A DNA stretch of 64,000 nucleotides from VRUE01 sp963732225 (GCA_963732225.1 CAVSYR010000001.1:1-64000); one strand, 5' to 3'. Positions 29,406 through 38,769 are shown, numbered from the stretch's first letter. The notes: generated by a model from the sequence alone, not told the origin. Translations and numbers: made by a program.

Positions 29406-30086
29406 TCAGGCGGCGACGTCCCGGCCGTGGGCCCTTGCCAGCGCGGCGATGACCTCGGCGTCGGAAACCTGGCCGAAGTCCGCGTACCACTGGCCGACTC
29501 CCTGCAGCCGCGGCGGTGCGACCAGGCAAACGACCTCGTCGGCCTCATCGCGCAAGCGCGCGAGGGAGTCCGGCGGGCAGACCGGGACGGCGAGAATCAG
29601 GCGCCGTGGCCGGTGGTGGCGGACCTGCCGCAGGGCAGCGGTGTCGGTAACGCCGGTCGCGACGCCGTTGTCGACGACGATGACGGTGCGACCACGCGGG
29701 GAGACCGGCTCGCGATCGCCCCGATAGGCCTCGACCCGGCGCCCGAGCTCAGCGCTCTCGCGCTCGACGATGCCGGCCAACTCGCCGCCGTTGATCTCCA
29801 GCAGCGCCAGCGCCTCCGGATCGAAGACCCTGGTGCCGCCCTCGGCAATCGCGCCGATCCCGTACTCGGGGTTATGTGGGGCGCCGAGCTTGCGCACGGC
29901 GAGGATCTCGAGCGGGGCACCCAGCAACGCCGCGACCTCGGCGGCGACCGGAACGCCCCCACGGGGCAGGCCGAGGACCAGCGGCCGCTGATCGGCCAAA
30001 GGCAGCAGCCGTGCGGCGAGCTGCCGGCCCGCGTCGGAGCGGTCGGCGAAGCGACCTGGCTGGGAATCTCCCGCACTGTCGAACAT
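29406..30086 (-). CDS. phosphoribosyltransferase-domain protein
   Basis: A 226-residue protein of the PRTase type I fold. It has LVLGLPRGGVPVAAEVAALL near the N-terminus and the PRPP-binding motif VIVVDNGVATGVTD (usually VDDGxATG). Other conserved parts are AVRKLGAPHNPEYGIGAIAE and RLILAVPVCPP. Proteins of this kind, related to an M. tuberculosis dormancy-regulon member, are common in actinobacteria. Their substrate is not established. The gene has the same orientation as the FAD oxidoreductase gene, 80 bases upstream of it. Confidence 0.85.
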   Translation of the reverse strand: MFDSAGDSQPGRFADRSDAGRQLAARLLPLADQRPLVLGLPRGGVPVAAEVAALLGAPLEILAVRKLGAPHNPEYGIGAIAEGGTRVFDPEALALLEINGGELAGIVERESAELGRRVEAYRGDREPVSPRGRTVIVVDNGVATGVTDTAALRQVRHHRPRRLILAVPVCPPDSLARLRDEADEVVCLVAPPRLQGVGQWYADFGQVSDAEVIAALARAHGRDVAA

Positions 30087-30183
30087 CGACTGCTCGAATT
30101 GTCCCGGCGACCTGTTCTGACTTCATCGGGGTATTTCCCGGACTCTGCCCGGCTTTACCCTGACGGCTGGATTGGGAATGCGA

Positions 30184-30423
30184 CTACTTGGCCCCGTCGC
30201 GCCGATGGCGACGGATGAGTGGCGTGACGTAGCCGATCAGGGCGCCGATCGCGACCGCGGCGAGCAGGGTGATGATCAGCGGCGCGTCGACGGTGATGAA
30301 GAGGACGTCGACCCGCACCTGCTGGGAGTTCTGCAGGGCGACGATGACGACGAGCGCGACCAGGACACCGACGATCCAGCCCCGCCAGTTGATCGGCTTT
30401 TTCTGCTCCGCCACGCGACTCAT
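30184..30423 (-). CDS. LapA/DUF1049-like small membrane protein
   Basis: A 79-residue protein with two membrane helices (WIVGVLVALVVIVALQNSQQ and IITLLAAVAIGALIGYVTPL) separated by a short loop, ending in basic RRHRRDGAK. The LQNSQQVRVDVLF motif is typical of the LapA domain family (DUF1049). E. coli LapA is linked to lipopolysaccharide assembly; the actinobacterial role is unknown. The gene follows the pst-phosphoesterase cluster by 30 bases on the same strand and could be its last member. Confidence 0.88.
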   Translation of the reverse strand: MSRVAEQKKPINWRGWIVGVLVALVVIVALQNSQQVRVDVLFITVDAPLIITLLAAVAIGALIGYVTPLIRRHRRDGAK

Positions 30424-30453
30424 CCTAGAGCCGCGCTCGGCCCATCCCGGCCC

Positions 30454-31806
30454 CTAGTCGCCCCCGTCTCCCGCCTGCAAGCTGGTGGCGAAGGACTTCG
30501 TTTTCGCGCCCGCGGCAACGCCGAGCGGTTTCAGCGCGAAGAGTTCCTCGCTGGAGCGCAGCAGCGAGTAGGGGTTGTAGGCGCCGGAGTCGGTGCCGTT
30601 GGGGGTGGCGAAAGGCGAGACCAGCAGGGCGCCGGTGCGCAGCGGGTCCCCGCTCGGGGCGGGGGCGCCCGCTACCGGCGGGTTGGTCGAGGAGAAGGTG
30701 ACGATCAGCAGCCCGTCGGCCTTGTACGCGGGCGATGCGAGGATCTTCGGTACCCAGGCCGAGAGGAATGCGTCGGCGCTGGCCGCCCCTTCCGGCGCCC
30801 CGGCGGGGCACTGGCCGGCGCTGCCGGCGTTGCAGGGGGTCGGCGCGATGAACGAGTAGCTGGGCGTCTTCTCGGCTTTACCGAGGTCCTTGCTCAACTG
30901 GTCCAGCGGCACGTCGTTTTCCGAGCAGTCGCCGAGGTCGAGCAGCGAGTGGAAGTAGACGAAGGGGTTCTGGCTCGCGGCGTAGCCACCCGGCTGGGCC
31001 GGGCCGCTGCCTTCGCCGGGGTTGGGATACACGCAGTTGGACGGCTTTCCCGTCGGGTCGACCATGCCGTCGGCGTAGGCACGCCAGCTCAGTTTGTCGA
31101 GCGTGAGCTGGTCGGCCAGGGTCTGGGTTTCGACCGGGTAGACGCAGCCGGCACCGGCGAGGACCCCGTTCGAGTTAGCCGTGACCGAGCTGAATTCTTC
31201 GTGGGTCGGGCAGCCGGCGCTGGTCGCCGTGTTGGGCGGCTGGCCGCTGACCGCGGCGATCCCGTTGGCGAGGGCACCTTCGCCGAGCAGCGTGTAGTTG
31301 CTGAGCAGCTCTCCCTGTGGCCGCAGGGTCGTCGAGAGGTAGGGCATCTGCGACTGTGCCCCCAGCGACTGTTCGTAGCCGGGGCTGGTCAGGGAGATGA
31401 CGAAGACGTGTTTGACCGGGCCAGTTTCGGGTTCGGCTTCCGCCGGCGCTTCGGCGGGTTTCTTCGTCGGCGCGGGAGCCGGTTCCGGCGCTGCTTCAGG
31501 AGCCGCTTCCGGAGCGTAGGACGCTTCCGGGGCCGGGGAGCTGCTTTCCGGGCTGGCAGCCGGGGCGCTTTCTTCGGCTTCGGGCGCTGCTGGCGGGGCG
31601 CTCGCGACTGGGGTGTTGTCGGAGGCGAGGCTCTGGCCGATCAGCGCTGCCAGCGCCCCACTCCCCCCTGTCCCGGTCATCGCGCTGGCGACGATCGCCG
31701 AGGTAGCGACCACGGAGGAGGCGACGAGCAAGCCAAAGCGCTTGCCGGTCAGCGTCGCCGCGGCGGCAACCGCGCGCCGGACCTGCGCTTGGATCGCGGC
31801 CTTCAC
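30454..31806 (-). CDS. secreted phosphoesterase-like protein at the end of the pst cluster
   Basis: The start chosen is GTG 31806, overlapping the previous stop (GTGA); an ATG at 31839 would lie inside that gene. The 450-residue product has an N-terminal membrane/signal segment (FGLLVASSVVATSAIVASAM) and an Ala/Pro/Glu-rich linker. The C-terminal domain begins VKHVFVISLTSPGYEQSLG, resembling phosphoesterase family (phospholipase C/acid phosphatase type) proteins (GELLSNYTLLGEGALANGIA, LLIVTFSSTNPP). Some metal-site residues expected of that family are replaced (for example VISLTS where VIVMEN is usual), so activity is uncertain. Context suggests phosphate scavenging. Confidence 0.75.
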   Translation of the reverse strand: MKAAIQAQVRRAVAAAATLTGKRFGLLVASSVVATSAIVASAMTGTGGSGALAALIGQSLASDNTPVASAPPAAPEAEESAPAASPESSSPAPEASYAPEAAPEAAPEPAPAPTKKPAEAPAEAEPETGPVKHVFVISLTSPGYEQSLGAQSQMPYLSTTLRPQGELLSNYTLLGEGALANGIAAVSGQPPNTATSAGCPTHEEFSSVTANSNGVLAGAGCVYPVETQTLADQLTLDKLSWRAYADGMVDPTGKPSNCVYPNPGEGSGPAQPGGYAASQNPFVYFHSLLDLGDCSENDVPLDQLSKDLGKAEKTPSYSFIAPTPCNAGSAGQCPAGAPEGAASADAFLSAWVPKILASPAYKADGLLIVTFSSTNPPVAGAPAPSGDPLRTGALLVSPFATPNGTDSGAYNPYSLLRSSEELFALKPLGVAAGAKTKSFATSLQAGDGGD

Positions 31807-32213
31807 GGTGCCACCGCCGTCACCAGCGACTGCCCGCACTGGGGACAGAAGCGGTCCGCGGGCCCGTAGGGAGAGTCACAGTTGGGACAGATCCCGGCCG
31901 CGTCGGCGCGGCGCAGCTCGAGCATCCGCTCGACCGCCAGCAGGTCGGCGTCGACCCGCTGCAGCTCCGCCGCCTTGCGGGTGAGCACGTCCATCCGCAC
32001 GTGGTCGCGGATCGCCATCTCGTAGAAGGCGCCGCCGAGATCGGCCTGCATCACCGTGAACTTCTCCAGCAGGCGGTCACGCTGGGCGAGCAGCTCGGCG
32101 TCCTCCTCGGGCTTCGGCTCCGGTTTCACCGGCGCCGCCGGCGGCTGCGGCTTTGTCCGCGCCGACCGCAGCGCCTTCGCCGGTCGCTGCAGCGCCTCGC
32201 TCAGCCCGCTCAT
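31803..32213 (-). CDS. coiled-coil zinc-ribbon protein
   Basis: A 136-residue protein. After a Pro-rich N-terminus, residues about 40-105 form a helical coiled coil (AELLAQRDRLLEKFTVMQAD). The C-terminus is a zinc ribbon with two CxxC knuckles (GICPNCDSPYGPADRFCPQC). It has no membrane segment and is probably cytoplasmic. It overlaps both neighbours by 4 bases, which places it firmly inside the operon. The function is unknown; a regulatory or scaffolding role beside the membrane zinc-ribbon protein is a guess. Confidence 0.8.
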   Translation of the reverse strand: MSGLSEALQRPAKALRSARTKPQPPAAPVKPEPKPEEDAELLAQRDRLLEKFTVMQADLGGAFYEMAIRDHVRMDVLTRKAAELQRVDADLLAVERMLELRRADAAGICPNCDSPYGPADRFCPQCGQSLVTAVAP

Positions 32214-32881
32214 GGTTCACCCGCCCCTCCGGCAGCCGCCGGAGCTTCGCTGGGGTCGCCGCCGACCACGGTCACATCGGGCAGATTCTGCTGCGCCTTT
32301 ATGTAGTTTTCGCCGGACTGTTCGGGGTTCGCTTCGACCAGCTTGGTGTCTTCTTCGACCTTTTTCGCCGGCGGTTTGTAGCCAGCCCCCACTTCGTGAA
32401 CCGTCCCGTTGCTGGTCTTGGCCAGCGCTTTGCCGGCGCCTTTCGAGGACTTGGCGGCGGCCTTGGCTTTTTTGCCTTTGGCGGAATTGGCCGCGGCGCC
32501 CGTCGTGCCCGCAGCGGTGCTGGCCACGGCGGCGGGCCGGTTGCGCAGCGCTTCCAGCAGCGCCTCGTTTTCGCCGCTGTCGTTGCCGCTGCGGCCGACC
32601 ACGACGCCGATCGCGACCGCGATCGGCAGCAGGGCGAAGAAGCCGACCGCGGCCGCCCGGCTGTTGGAGCTGTTTTTGGCCGGTGCGCGCAGCGGTGGCC
32701 GGTGCGCTCGCTTGCTCATCGTCGCGAAGTAACGCGAGGCCGGGTTGGCGCCGTTGCCGCGCCGCGCCGCGCAGTTGACGCAGTAGCGCTGCTGGGGGTC
32801 GAGCGGCGCCCCGCACTCCTCGCAGGGCTCGTATTGCGGTCTGCTGTTGAGGGCCGAGGGCTGTTGGGATGAGACGGTCAT
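32210..32881 (-). CDS. zinc-ribbon, single-pass membrane protein
   Basis: A 223-residue protein with an N-terminal zinc ribbon (CEECGAPLDPQQRYCVNC) and a basic stretch. One membrane helix follows near residue 80 (AVGFFALLPIAVAIGVVVG), then a long Ala/Lys-rich region (GKKAKAAAKSSKGAGKALAK) that would lie outside the cell. The ribbon would face the cytoplasm. It overlaps the following gene by 4 bases and the lipoprotein gene by 4 bases. No family with known function is recognised. Its genetic linkage to pstSCAB is the main clue. Confidence 0.8.
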   Translation of the reverse strand: MTVSSQQPSALNSRPQYEPCEECGAPLDPQQRYCVNCAARRGNGANPASRYFATMSKRAHRPPLRAPAKNSSNSRAAAVGFFALLPIAVAIGVVVGRSGNDSGENEALLEALRNRPAAVASTAAGTTGAAANSAKGKKAKAAAKSSKGAGKALAKTSNGTVHEVGAGYKPPAKKVEEDTKLVEANPEQSGENYIKAQQNLPDVTVVGGDPSEAPAAAGGAGEP

Positions 32882-33090
32882 CGCTTCTTGCTCCCCTGGT
32901 CGTGCGTCTTTTGGTCGTGCTTCTTGGCTTGCTGGCGGTGCTTGCGCGCGTCGAGGATGCGCTTCGATTCGGCCTGCTTCGCCGCCGCGGTGTCCTGCGT
33001 CGTCGCGCAGCCGGCCAGGGCCGTGACGGCCAGCAGCAGGCAGGCCACGAGGACCGCGGCGCGGGTGAGATAGCGGCTAACCGAAGGCAC
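32878..33090 (-). CDS. small putative lipoprotein
   Basis: A 70-residue protein with a lipoprotein signal: basic start (MPSVSRYLTRAA), hydrophobic core and the lipobox LAGC around residue 27. The mature part is a charged helix (AAAKQAESKRILDARKHRQQ) ending in GSKKR. It overlaps pstB by 14 bases and the membrane zinc-ribbon gene by 4, so it belongs to the same transcript. The family is unknown. Confidence 0.75.
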   Translation of the reverse strand: MPSVSRYLTRAAVLVACLLLAVTALAGCATTQDTAAAKQAESKRILDARKHRQQAKKHDQKTHDQGSKKR

Positions 33091-34045
33091 CGCTGACGTA
33101 CTCCTTGGTCCGCTGCTCGCGCGGCGAGTTGAAGAGGGCGGTGGCGCTGCTGTACTCGACCAGCTCGCCCAGGTACATGAAGCCGACGTGGTCGGCGATC
33201 CGGTAGGCCTGCTGCAGGTTGTGGGTGACGATGACGACGGCGACGTCGTCGCGCAGCTTGACGATCAGGTCCTCGATCACCTGGGTCGACTGCGGGTCGA
33301 GCGCCGAGCAGGGCTCGTCGAGCAGCAGCACCTCGGGTTCAGCGGCAAGGGCGCGAGCGATGCAGAGCCGCTGCTGCTGGCCGCCGGAGAGCCGCAGGGC
33401 GGGGTGGTCGAGGTTGTCCTTGACCTCCTCGAAGAGACCGGCCCGCTCCAGCGCGCTGTGCACTTTCGGCTCCAGCGCCTTCTTGCGCTGCCGTCGTGAG
33501 CCCTGCTCGCGCAGCACGTAGGCGATGTTGTCGAAGACACTCATCGGGAAGGGGTTGGGTTGCTGGAAGACCATCGTCACCCGCCGCCGCAGCAGGGTCG
33601 GCTCGATCAGCCTGATGTCGACGTCGTCGAGCAGGATGCGGCCGCTCAAGGTCGCCGTCCGGGTCAGCTCGGTGAGCCGGTTGAGCGAGCGCAGCAGCGT
33701 CGTCTTGCCGCAACCCGAGGGACCGATCAGGGACAGGACCTCGCCCTGGCGGACCGGCATCGAGACCGACTTGACCGCTTCCCGGGTCGCGTAGGAGACC
33801 GAGACGTTGTCGATCTCCATGCGCCGGATCGAGAACTGCGGGGCGCTGATCGAGCGCTTCGCCGCAGTGAAGCCTCCCGATGCCGGGGCGCCGTCACCAT
33901 TGGTCGAAGTGGCTGGCGGAGCGACCTCGGTCGCCGGCGCGGGACCCTCCAGCGGAAGCCGCCGGATCGGCGGCGGCGAGGAGGCATCCGCGCTCACCCC
34001 TCCCACTTGGCGATCGAACTCGGGCACGGAGGCTATGAACTCCAC
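33077..34045 (-). CDS. pstB: phosphate ABC transporter ATP-binding protein
   Basis: The ATPase domain shows Walker A LIGPSGCGKTTLLRSLNRL, signature LSGGQQQRLCIARAL, Walker B LLLDEPCSALDP and the H-loop VIVTHNLQQAYRIADH. The typical PstB start would be near MEIDNVSVSY (about 33821). The open frame continues upstream to GTG 34045, which overlaps pstA by 13 bases, adding about 75 Pro/Ala-rich residues. I chose 34045 because the extension is in frame and the overlap fits the operon style, but 33821 is possible. It powers phosphate import with PstS, PstC and PstA. Confidence 0.9.
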   Translation of the reverse strand: MEFIASVPEFDRQVGGVSADASSPPPIRRLPLEGPAPATEVAPPATSTNGDGAPASGGFTAAKRSISAPQFSIRRMEIDNVSVSYATREAVKSVSMPVRQGEVLSLIGPSGCGKTTLLRSLNRLTELTRTATLSGRILLDDVDIRLIEPTLLRRRVTMVFQQPNPFPMSVFDNIAYVLREQGSRRQRKKALEPKVHSALERAGLFEEVKDNLDHPALRLSGGQQQRLCIARALAAEPEVLLLDEPCSALDPQSTQVIEDLIVKLRDDVAVVIVTHNLQQAYRIADHVGFMYLGELVEYSSATALFNSPREQRTKEYVSGAFG

Positions 34046-35030
34046 GTTCCTACCTTTCGGGCGCGGCGGTGGACGACGTTGACGGCCGCATTCAGGGCCA
34101 GCACCATCAGCAGCAGGACGAAGGCCGCCGCGTAGGCCTTCTGAGGCTGATTGAGGTTCCCGGTCGGGGACGCCTCGTAGACGAAGTTGGTCAGGGTCGT
34201 GCCCGCCCCGCGCAGGTAGTTGAGCGGGAAGGCGCTGCCGACCGGGGCGAAGTTCTGGGTGGCGCCGAGCAGCACGACGATGATCGCCGTGTCGCCGATG
34301 ATCCGGCCGAGGCCGAGCATCGCCCCGGTCGCCACCTGCGGGCGAGCGGCCGGCAGCAGGATGCGCCGCGTCGTCGCGATCTTGGTCTTGCCGACCGCGT
34401 AGGAGGCCTCGCGCACGTGCTGGGGGATCGCGTTCAGCCCCTCGCGGGTGCTGGCGACGACCAGCGGCAGGGCGACCAGCGAGAGCATCGTCGCGGCGGC
34501 GAAGAAGGAGCGGCCGAAGACGACGCCTTCTGAGCTGCGGCTCAAAAATGCGAGTGCGGTGCTGGAGAAGATCACCGTGCCGAAGAGGGCGAGCACGATC
34601 GAGGGGATGCCGGCGATCGCCTCGATCGTCGATTCGGTGATCCGCGCCAGGCCCGCCGGGCGGCCGTACTCGACCAGCCAGATCGCGATCCCGACGCCGA
34701 CCGGCAGCGCGATCGCGATCCCCATCGTGCCGACGATCAGGGTGCCGATCAGGGCGTCGGAGAAACCGCCCGTCTGACTCTGGCTGAACCCGGACGTGGC
34801 CGGGGTGACCAGCATCGACGGCTTCAAATAGGTCAAACCCTGGATCAGCAGGTAGACGACGATCGCTACCGCGATCGCGCAGAAGAGCAGGCCGAGCGCC
34901 CAGCAGATCGCCAGGCCGATGCGATCGGAGAGTTGCCAAGTGGCGCTGCCCTCGACCGCCTTCGTCGGCTCTTTGGGCGGGGGTGCCGTGGGCGGCCGGT
35001 CAACCGGCGGAGTAGCGACTGGGGGGGCCA

Positions 35031-35031
<1 letters not shown>
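34033..35031 (-). CDS. pstA: phosphate ABC transporter permease PstA
   Basis: A 332-residue protein with a Pro-rich cytoplasmic N-terminus and six membrane helices. The family core is visible in SDALIGTLIVGTMGIAIALP, STIEAIAGIPSIVLALFG, the EAA-type loop HVREASYAVGKTKIATTRRI and GRIIGDTAIIVVLLGA. It starts at ATG 35031, sharing one base with the stop of pstC (TAATG). It forms the membrane channel with PstC. Confidence 0.95.
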
Positions 35032-36026
<995 letters not shown>

Positions 36027-36869
36027 CTACTTCTTCTTCTTGGGCTTCTTGTTGAAGGCGGGGACGCCGCCGGCCTTGGCGATCACTTCCCCGGCCACCG
36101 GGTTGAGCCGGGCCCAGTTGATGAATTTGCTCAGCGCCGGCGAGATGCCGCTGCCGTCACCCGGCAGGACCAGGAAGAGGTAGCGCGAGAGCGGGTACTT
36201 GAGCGGCTCGACGCTGATCTTTTTGGCTTCGCAAGGAATGCCTTCGACTTTGAGCGCCTTCTGGCCCTTGCCCTGCCAAGCGAGGCCGTCGTAGCCGATC
36301 GCGTTGGGGTCCTGCTTGACCGCGTTGACGACGAGGCCGTCTGCGGTCAGTGCGTTGACGTTGGAGGCCGGCAGTTCGTTGTTGAGCACCGCCTGCAGGA
36401 AGAAGTTGTAGGTCCCCCCGTTGGTGTCACGGCCGACCGGATCGATCGTCGTCGCCAGGCCCGACCCCGGCACCTGGCTCCAGTTGGTCAGCAGCCCGCG
36501 GTAGATGTCGTGGGTCTGCTGGATGCTGATGTTGGTGAGTTTGTTGCTCGGGTTGACGTCGATGCAGAGCCCGTCGAGGAACATCTTCACGTAGGTCGTG
36601 CCGGCATCGCTGGGCAGCGGCGTGCGGGCCTGTCCGGCGAACTGGCTGACGCCGTTCTGGACGTCCTTGACGCCGGCGTTGCCTCCGTTGGCGGTGTAGA
36701 CGAAGTGGACCTTGTGATTGACCTGCTTCGTGTAGGTCTTGAAGAGTGCTTCCAGGACCGGTTGGGCAGCCACGGAGCCCGATCCGATCAGGGTCACGGC
36801 ATTGGCAGATGCCGGTATGGCGAGGGCCACGAGGGCAACCGCCGAGATGACGAGGGTCCTGATTCTCAT
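36027..36869 (-). CDS. pstS: phosphate ABC transporter substrate-binding protein
   Basis: A 280-residue protein with signal peptide (MRIRTLVISAVALVALAIPA). The mature part has the PstS-type phosphate loops: VTLIGSGSVAAQPVLEALF, SQFAGQARTPLPSDAG and GRDTNGGTYNFFLQAV. It is shorter than E. coli PstS and lacks a lipobox, and it ends in FNKKPKKKK, a basic tail that may hold it near the acidic envelope. First gene of the pst operon; the 35 bases before the ATG contain an AAGGAAGGA ribosome binding site. No clear Pho box was identified by eye. Confidence 0.9.
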   Translation of the reverse strand: MRIRTLVISAVALVALAIPASANAVTLIGSGSVAAQPVLEALFKTYTKQVNHKVHFVYTANGGNAGVKDVQNGVSQFAGQARTPLPSDAGTTYVKMFLDGLCIDVNPSNKLTNISIQQTHDIYRGLLTNWSQVPGSGLATTIDPVGRDTNGGTYNFFLQAVLNNELPASNVNALTADGLVVNAVKQDPNAIGYDGLAWQGKGQKALKVEGIPCEAKKISVEPLKYPLSRYLFLVLPGDGSGISPALSKFINWARLNPVAGEVIAKAGGVPAFNKKPKKKK

Positions 36870-37007
36870 ACGCGTTTTGATTCCTTCCTTTGACGGGTAC
36901 CGAAGTTTCTTGATGACCTAACTCGACATCACCCTAACAGCTTCTGTACTTTATTGACCTCTTTACTAAGAAAGGCTGCCCCGGCACGCCCTATAACGGA
37001 GGTTCAA

Positions 37008-37679
37008 TTGCTCAGAAGAAGACTGTCCACGCCTCGCGCCGCTACCGCGGTCGCGCTGGCGGCTGTGCTCGCGGCGGCTGTCGCCGTGACGCCATCATTC
37101 GCCGGGTCCGCGATCAGCGGCGCCTTCATAACCAAGAAGGCGGCCGGCCAGATCTACGTCTCCAACAAGAAGGCGTCGACGCTCTACCTGCGGAAGAAAG
37201 CCGCTGGCAACACCTTCGTCAAGAAGGCCGATGCGCCACTCCAGCCCGTGGCGTCCATTGCCGCCGGCACCGCCCCCTGGTCGAACGAAGGGACGACTCC
37301 GGTCTACCTGCCGACCGCCTACACCTCGTTCGGTATGCCCGGTACCGGCCCGGTGGTCATCTCGTTCTCAGGCTCGGTGACCTGCACCTCGGCCAAACCG
37401 ACGGTGGAACTGGCCTGCCCGATCTCGATCGTGGTCGACGGCCAGTCGACGGGCAAAGTGAACATCGCCCCGGCGACCGCGAACTCGCCGAAACCAGCGG
37501 CGATTCTCGAGACGGTGACGCAGAGCACCGTGCTCGCCAAGGGCGGACACACGGTCGCGATCCAGTACGCGGGTGCCAAAGGCGTGGTCTTCAGCCTGGG
37601 GGCTTGGAGCCTCTCAGCGCAGGGCTACCCCGCAAAGCCGGAACTGCCGCCCACCGAAACGACCAAAAGCACCAAATAG
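37008..37679 (+). CDS. secreted protein of unknown function
   Basis: The start chosen is TTG 37008, with GGAGG 6 bases upstream. The upstream ATG at 36954 lacks such a site. The 223-residue product has a signal peptide (VALAAVLAAAVAVTPSFAG). A lysine-rich stalk-like segment follows (GAFITKKAAGQIYVSNKKAS, LYLRKKAAGNTFVKK), a pattern I associate with secreted Thermoleophilia proteins. A beta-rich C-terminal domain with a possible disulfide comes last (VTCTSAKPTVELACP). Divergent from pstS. Followed by a strong terminator. Confidence 0.75.
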   Translation: MLRRRLSTPRAATAVALAAVLAAAVAVTPSFAGSAISGAFITKKAAGQIYVSNKKASTLYLRKKAAGNTFVKKADAPLQPVASIAAGTAPWSNEGTTPVYLPTAYTSFGMPGTGPVVISFSGSVTCTSAKPTVELACPISIVVDGQSTGKVNIAPATANSPKPAAILETVTQSTVLAKGGHTVAIQYAGAKGVVFSLGAWSLSAQGYPAKPELPPTETTKSTK

Positions 37680-37688
37680 GCAAAGAAA

Positions 37689-37729
37689 AGAGCCGACCGC
37701 GCCGGATTCGCAACGGCGCGGTCGGCTCT
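37689..37729 (+). terminator. 16-bp perfect terminator hairpin
   Basis: AGAGCCGACCGCGCCG and its exact complement (37714-37729) enclose a 9-base loop. It starts 10 bases after the stop of the secreted protein gene. The A-rich stretch before it and the lack of a T-run after it make it usable in both directions. Confidence 0.85.
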
Positions 37730-37730
37730 A

Positions 37731-37757
37731 GAGGCGACCCCAGGGGAAGGTCGCCTC
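37731..37757. terminator. second tandem hairpin (9-bp stem)
   Basis: GAGGCGACC (37731-37739) pairs with GGTCGCCTC (37749-37757) around a 9-base loop. It begins two bases after the first hairpin and lies just past the end of the minus-strand ORF at 37760-37996, so it may serve that gene. Confidence 0.6.
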
Positions 37758-37759
37758 GA

Positions 37760-37996
37760 TCAGTGCCCGCGCAGTTGAAACCGCGCGGGCCGGGGAAGCG
37801 GCTCACCGAGGATCAGGCGAGCCCGGTAGTAGAGAGCTTCAAAAGCCTGGGTGTCCAGGTCGTCGACTCCGTGCTGCTCGCGCCCTGGCTGGGTTGCGGG
37901 GACATCCGCTGCTCCCCCACCCCCAGGGTGCTGACGCAGGACGCCGTTCAGCCTGCCGCGTGAGACAAATCTCGTGTGCTCTGGTGCGCTGTCCAT
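37760..37996 (-). CDS. possible small protein, unknown
   Basis: A 78-residue open frame whose ATG at 37996 is preceded by AAAGGAGAGGGACG, a near-perfect ribosome binding site, which is the main reason to list it. The middle looks protein-like (VDDLDTQAFEALYYRARLIL) but the ends are Gly/Pro/Arg-rich. The last codons run through a hairpin (GCCCGCGC 37765-37772 with GCGCGGGC 37783-37790). No family is recognised. It could be a gene remnant. Confidence 0.4.
   Translation of the reverse strand: MDSAPEHTRFVSRGRLNGVLRQHPGGGGAADVPATQPGREQHGVDDLDTQAFEALYYRARLILGEPLPRPARFQLRGH
37765..37790. repeat. third tandem hairpin (8-bp stem)
   Basis: GCCCGCGC (37765-37772) pairs with GCGCGGGC (37783-37790) around a 10-base loop. 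It overlaps the 3' end of the small minus-strand ORF. With the two hairpins before it, it forms a run of three perfect stems within about 100 bases. Confidence 0.55.
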
Positions 37997-38084
37997 CGTC
38001 CCTCTCCTTTCCTGTTCTTATTGACCATCTAACTCAAGAATAGCAGCGAAGGCTGCCGATCGCGTTCAAGGCCCAATCTGCCTA

Positions 38085-38339
38085 CTAAGCAGCCAGCTTT
38101 GCCCGCGCGTACAAAGTCTCGGGCGCTACATCTGCTTCATTGGGCCAGACGATCGTTCCCGCCTCCGGGTCAGCACAAAGCTGCCGGAAATAGCCGATAT
38201 CGCGCAGCGGCTCGAAGACCCCCCCGTAGTCCAAGAGATAAGAGAGATCCACCTCAGCCGTTAGCCCGTCCTCAAAGCTGACACGGACTTGGTGATCGTC
38301 CCCGACTCTGGCGTCAATAAGAAGTGGCGTACTGCGCAT
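38085..38339 (-). CDS. DUF2442 domain protein
   Basis: The start chosen is ATG 38339 (MRSTPLLIDARVG). The 84-residue product shows the DUF2442 pattern: DHQVRVSFEDGLTAEVDLSY, then YGGVFEPLRDIGYFRQLCAD and TIVWPNEADVAPETLYARA. DUF2442 genes are typically paired with DUF4160 genes, as here (17 bases apart, DUF4160 first). The pair has been suggested to be toxin-antitoxin-like, but no activity is established. Confidence 0.88.
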   Translation of the reverse strand: MRSTPLLIDARVGDDHQVRVSFEDGLTAEVDLSYLLDYGGVFEPLRDIGYFRQLCADPEAGTIVWPNEADVAPETLYARAKLAA

Positions 38340-38356
38340 AGGACGATGATAGTTCC

Positions 38357-38626
38357 CTACTTCAAAGGCTCGATCGGCATCAGCGGCTGCTTGTGGCGTG
38401 CGCGTTCCCAGTTGTCGAGAAGCTGGGACCGGCGAGTTCGCGCCCACTCGGCCACCAGGCGACGCGCCCGCGGGGGCAGCTCGCCCGCGATCAATCCGAG
38501 GGTCCCGATATCGACCGAGGCCTCGTCGCTGCCGTAGCGAGCGTGGAAATGTGGGCGACCCGTGTGATGGGCCTCGTCGTAGTACATCCAGATCGTGATG
38601 CCGTAAAAGCTGCTGATGCGGGGCAC
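38357..38626 (-). CDS. DUF4160 domain protein
   Basis: The GTG at 38626 starts the conserved domain (VPRISSFYGITIWMYYDEAH); an in-frame ATG at 38677 adds 17 unrelated residues. The 89-residue product has HHTGRPHFHARYGSDEASVD and LVAEWARTRRSQLLDNWERA, all typical of DUF4160. It is the upstream partner of the DUF2442 gene. This type of two-gene cassette is widespread and mobile in bacteria. Confidence 0.88.
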   Translation of the reverse strand: MPRISSFYGITIWMYYDEAHHTGRPHFHARYGSDEASVDIGTLGLIAGELPPRARRLVAEWARTRRSQLLDNWERARHKQPLMPIEPLK

Positions 38627-38722
38627 CGGGCAAGCCTTGACCCCGACGCCGCACGAGACAAGACATAACTCCACCAAAAGATGGACTTATCTCAGTACCT
38701 TCTACATGGCTAGTGGACGGGT

Positions 38723-38761
38723 CGGGGCGGGGCGCCACCCGGCAAAGCGCACCCCGCCCCG
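38723..38761 (-). terminator. 10-bp GC-rich hairpin after cysA
   Basis: CGGGGCGGGG (38723-38732) pairs exactly with CCCCGCCCCG (38752-38761), leaving a 19-base loop. It starts 8 bases downstream of the cysA stop on the minus strand and probably ends the sulfate operon transcript. No T-run is present. Confidence 0.6.
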
Positions 38762-38769
38762 TCGCCCCT

